A stretch of DNA of 13,791 nucleotides from CAYGFH01 sp964430295 (GTDB lineage: Bacteria > Patescibacteriota > Microgenomatia > UBA10105 > UBA927), in assembly GCA_964430295.1 (NCBI GenBank), contig CAYSEV010000036.1:1-13791 (forward strand), given 5' to 3'. The notes under the pieces are model-generated. The model made no database searches. It was not told where the DNA came from and saw only the letters and a list, made by a program, of their open reading frames with translations. The position numbers and the translations under genes are program-made. Below are positions 13,506 through 13,791 of this stretch, piece after piece (positions within the stretch are counted from its first letter, which is position 1; each line of letters starts with the position of its first letter).

Positions 13506-13791
13506 ATGGCTGACCAAGCAAAATATAATCGAAGCAAACCGCATTTGAACATTGGAACCATCGGTCACGTTGACCATGGAAAGACCACACTTACTTCAGC
13601 AATTACACAAGTGCTTTCAAAGCAAGGATTTGCAAAAGCACTGAAATACGAAGATATTGATAATGCACCAGAAGAAAAGGCTCGTGGAGTTACCATCAAT
13701 ATCCATCACTCAGAATATGAGACAGCAAAACGACATTATGCTCATATTGATGCTCCAGGACATGCAGATTACATCAAAAACATGATCACTG
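13506..13791 (+). CDS. tuf: Elongation factor Tu (partial, 5' end only)
   Basis: EF-Tu delivers aminoacyl-tRNA to the ribosome. The first 95 residues are present and the gene runs off the window. GTPase motifs seen are GHVDHGKT (20-27), the switch I region NAPEEKARGVTINIHH (53-68) and DAPGHADYIKNMIT (82-95) with catalytic H86. The cysteine found in the DCPGH motif of E. coli EF-Tu is alanine here, a substitution that leaves the motif functional. The ATG follows a very strong AAGGAGG (13495-13501) with 4-nt spacing, the best ribosome-binding site in the window, as expected for one of the most abundant proteins. Confidence 0.98.
   Translation, partial: MADQAKYNRSKPHLNIGTIGHVDHGKTTLTSAITQVLSKQGFAKALKYEDIDNAPEEKARGVTINIHHSEYETAKRHYAHIDAPGHADYIKNMIT

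Noticed and set aside
1..13791. tRNA or rRNA genes, CRISPR arrays, insertion sequences and attachment sites
   Set aside because: I looked in the intergenic gaps on both strands. They are all under about 170 bases, and I saw no cloverleaf, spaced direct repeats, transposase-like protein or flanking direct repeats.

Overview
The window is about 13.8 kb of a compact, moderately AT-rich bacterial chromosome. TGA is used as an ordinary stop codon (for example at the ends of the DipZ-like, S51 peptidase and tRNA-binding genes). The small genes, near-zero spacing and ribosomal-protein sequences suggest a Patescibacteria/CPR-type bacterium, probably Parcubacteria-like. That placement is inference from gene style, not from a marker tree. 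TGA stops argue against the lineages that read UGA as glycine.

The ends of the window hold the parts of a classical str operon: rpsL and rpsG on the left, fusA and the start of tuf on the right. In most bacteria these four genes are adjacent. Here about 9.8 kb and twelve genes on alternating strands separate rpsG from fusA, and a small tRNA-binding-domain gene lies between fusA and tuf.

Region by region: 45-971 rpsL-rpsG (+). 1013-2107 an unrecognised protein with a twin-arginine-like N-terminus (+). 2117-2575 flavodoxin (-), divergent from 2628-3257, an AlkA-type DNA glycosylase (+). 3288-3647 a membrane-anchored four-cysteine protein (+), ending one base from 3649-5379, a DipZ-like CcdA/thioredoxin/C-terminal beta-domain protein (-). 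5469-6437 a CvpA-CAP fusion (+). 6440-7297 an EamA transporter (-). 7380-9698 a three-gene + operon: S51 peptidase, two-TM small protein, DEDDh exonuclease/GIY-YIG fusion. 9671-10628 two overlapping deaminase-fold paralogs (-). 10746-12878 fusA, 12986-13339 tRNA-binding protein, 13506-end tuf (+).

The most notable system is the deaminase pair. The upstream gene has a complete zinc site (HGE ... EPCxxC). The downstream gene, translationally overlapping it, keeps the glutamate but has lost all three zinc ligands (H to Q, C to T, C to S). This suggests an active/pseudoenzyme pair, perhaps a heterodimer analogous in logic to eukaryotic ADAT2/ADAT3.

Regulation also stands out. Many genes have a good -10 box 6-8 nt before the start codon and no Shine-Dalgarno, which predicts leaderless mRNAs. 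fusA, tuf, flavodoxin and dipZ instead have Shine-Dalgarno leaders. The fusA leader appears to contain a complete intrinsic terminator between promoter and start codon (attenuator-like), and the tuf leader has a nested stem-loop. A TACAnnTGTA palindrome, the form of BlaI/CopY operators, covers the predicted dipZ transcription start. No tRNA, rRNA, CRISPR array or insertion sequence was seen, and no gene-free stretch exceeds about 170 bases.
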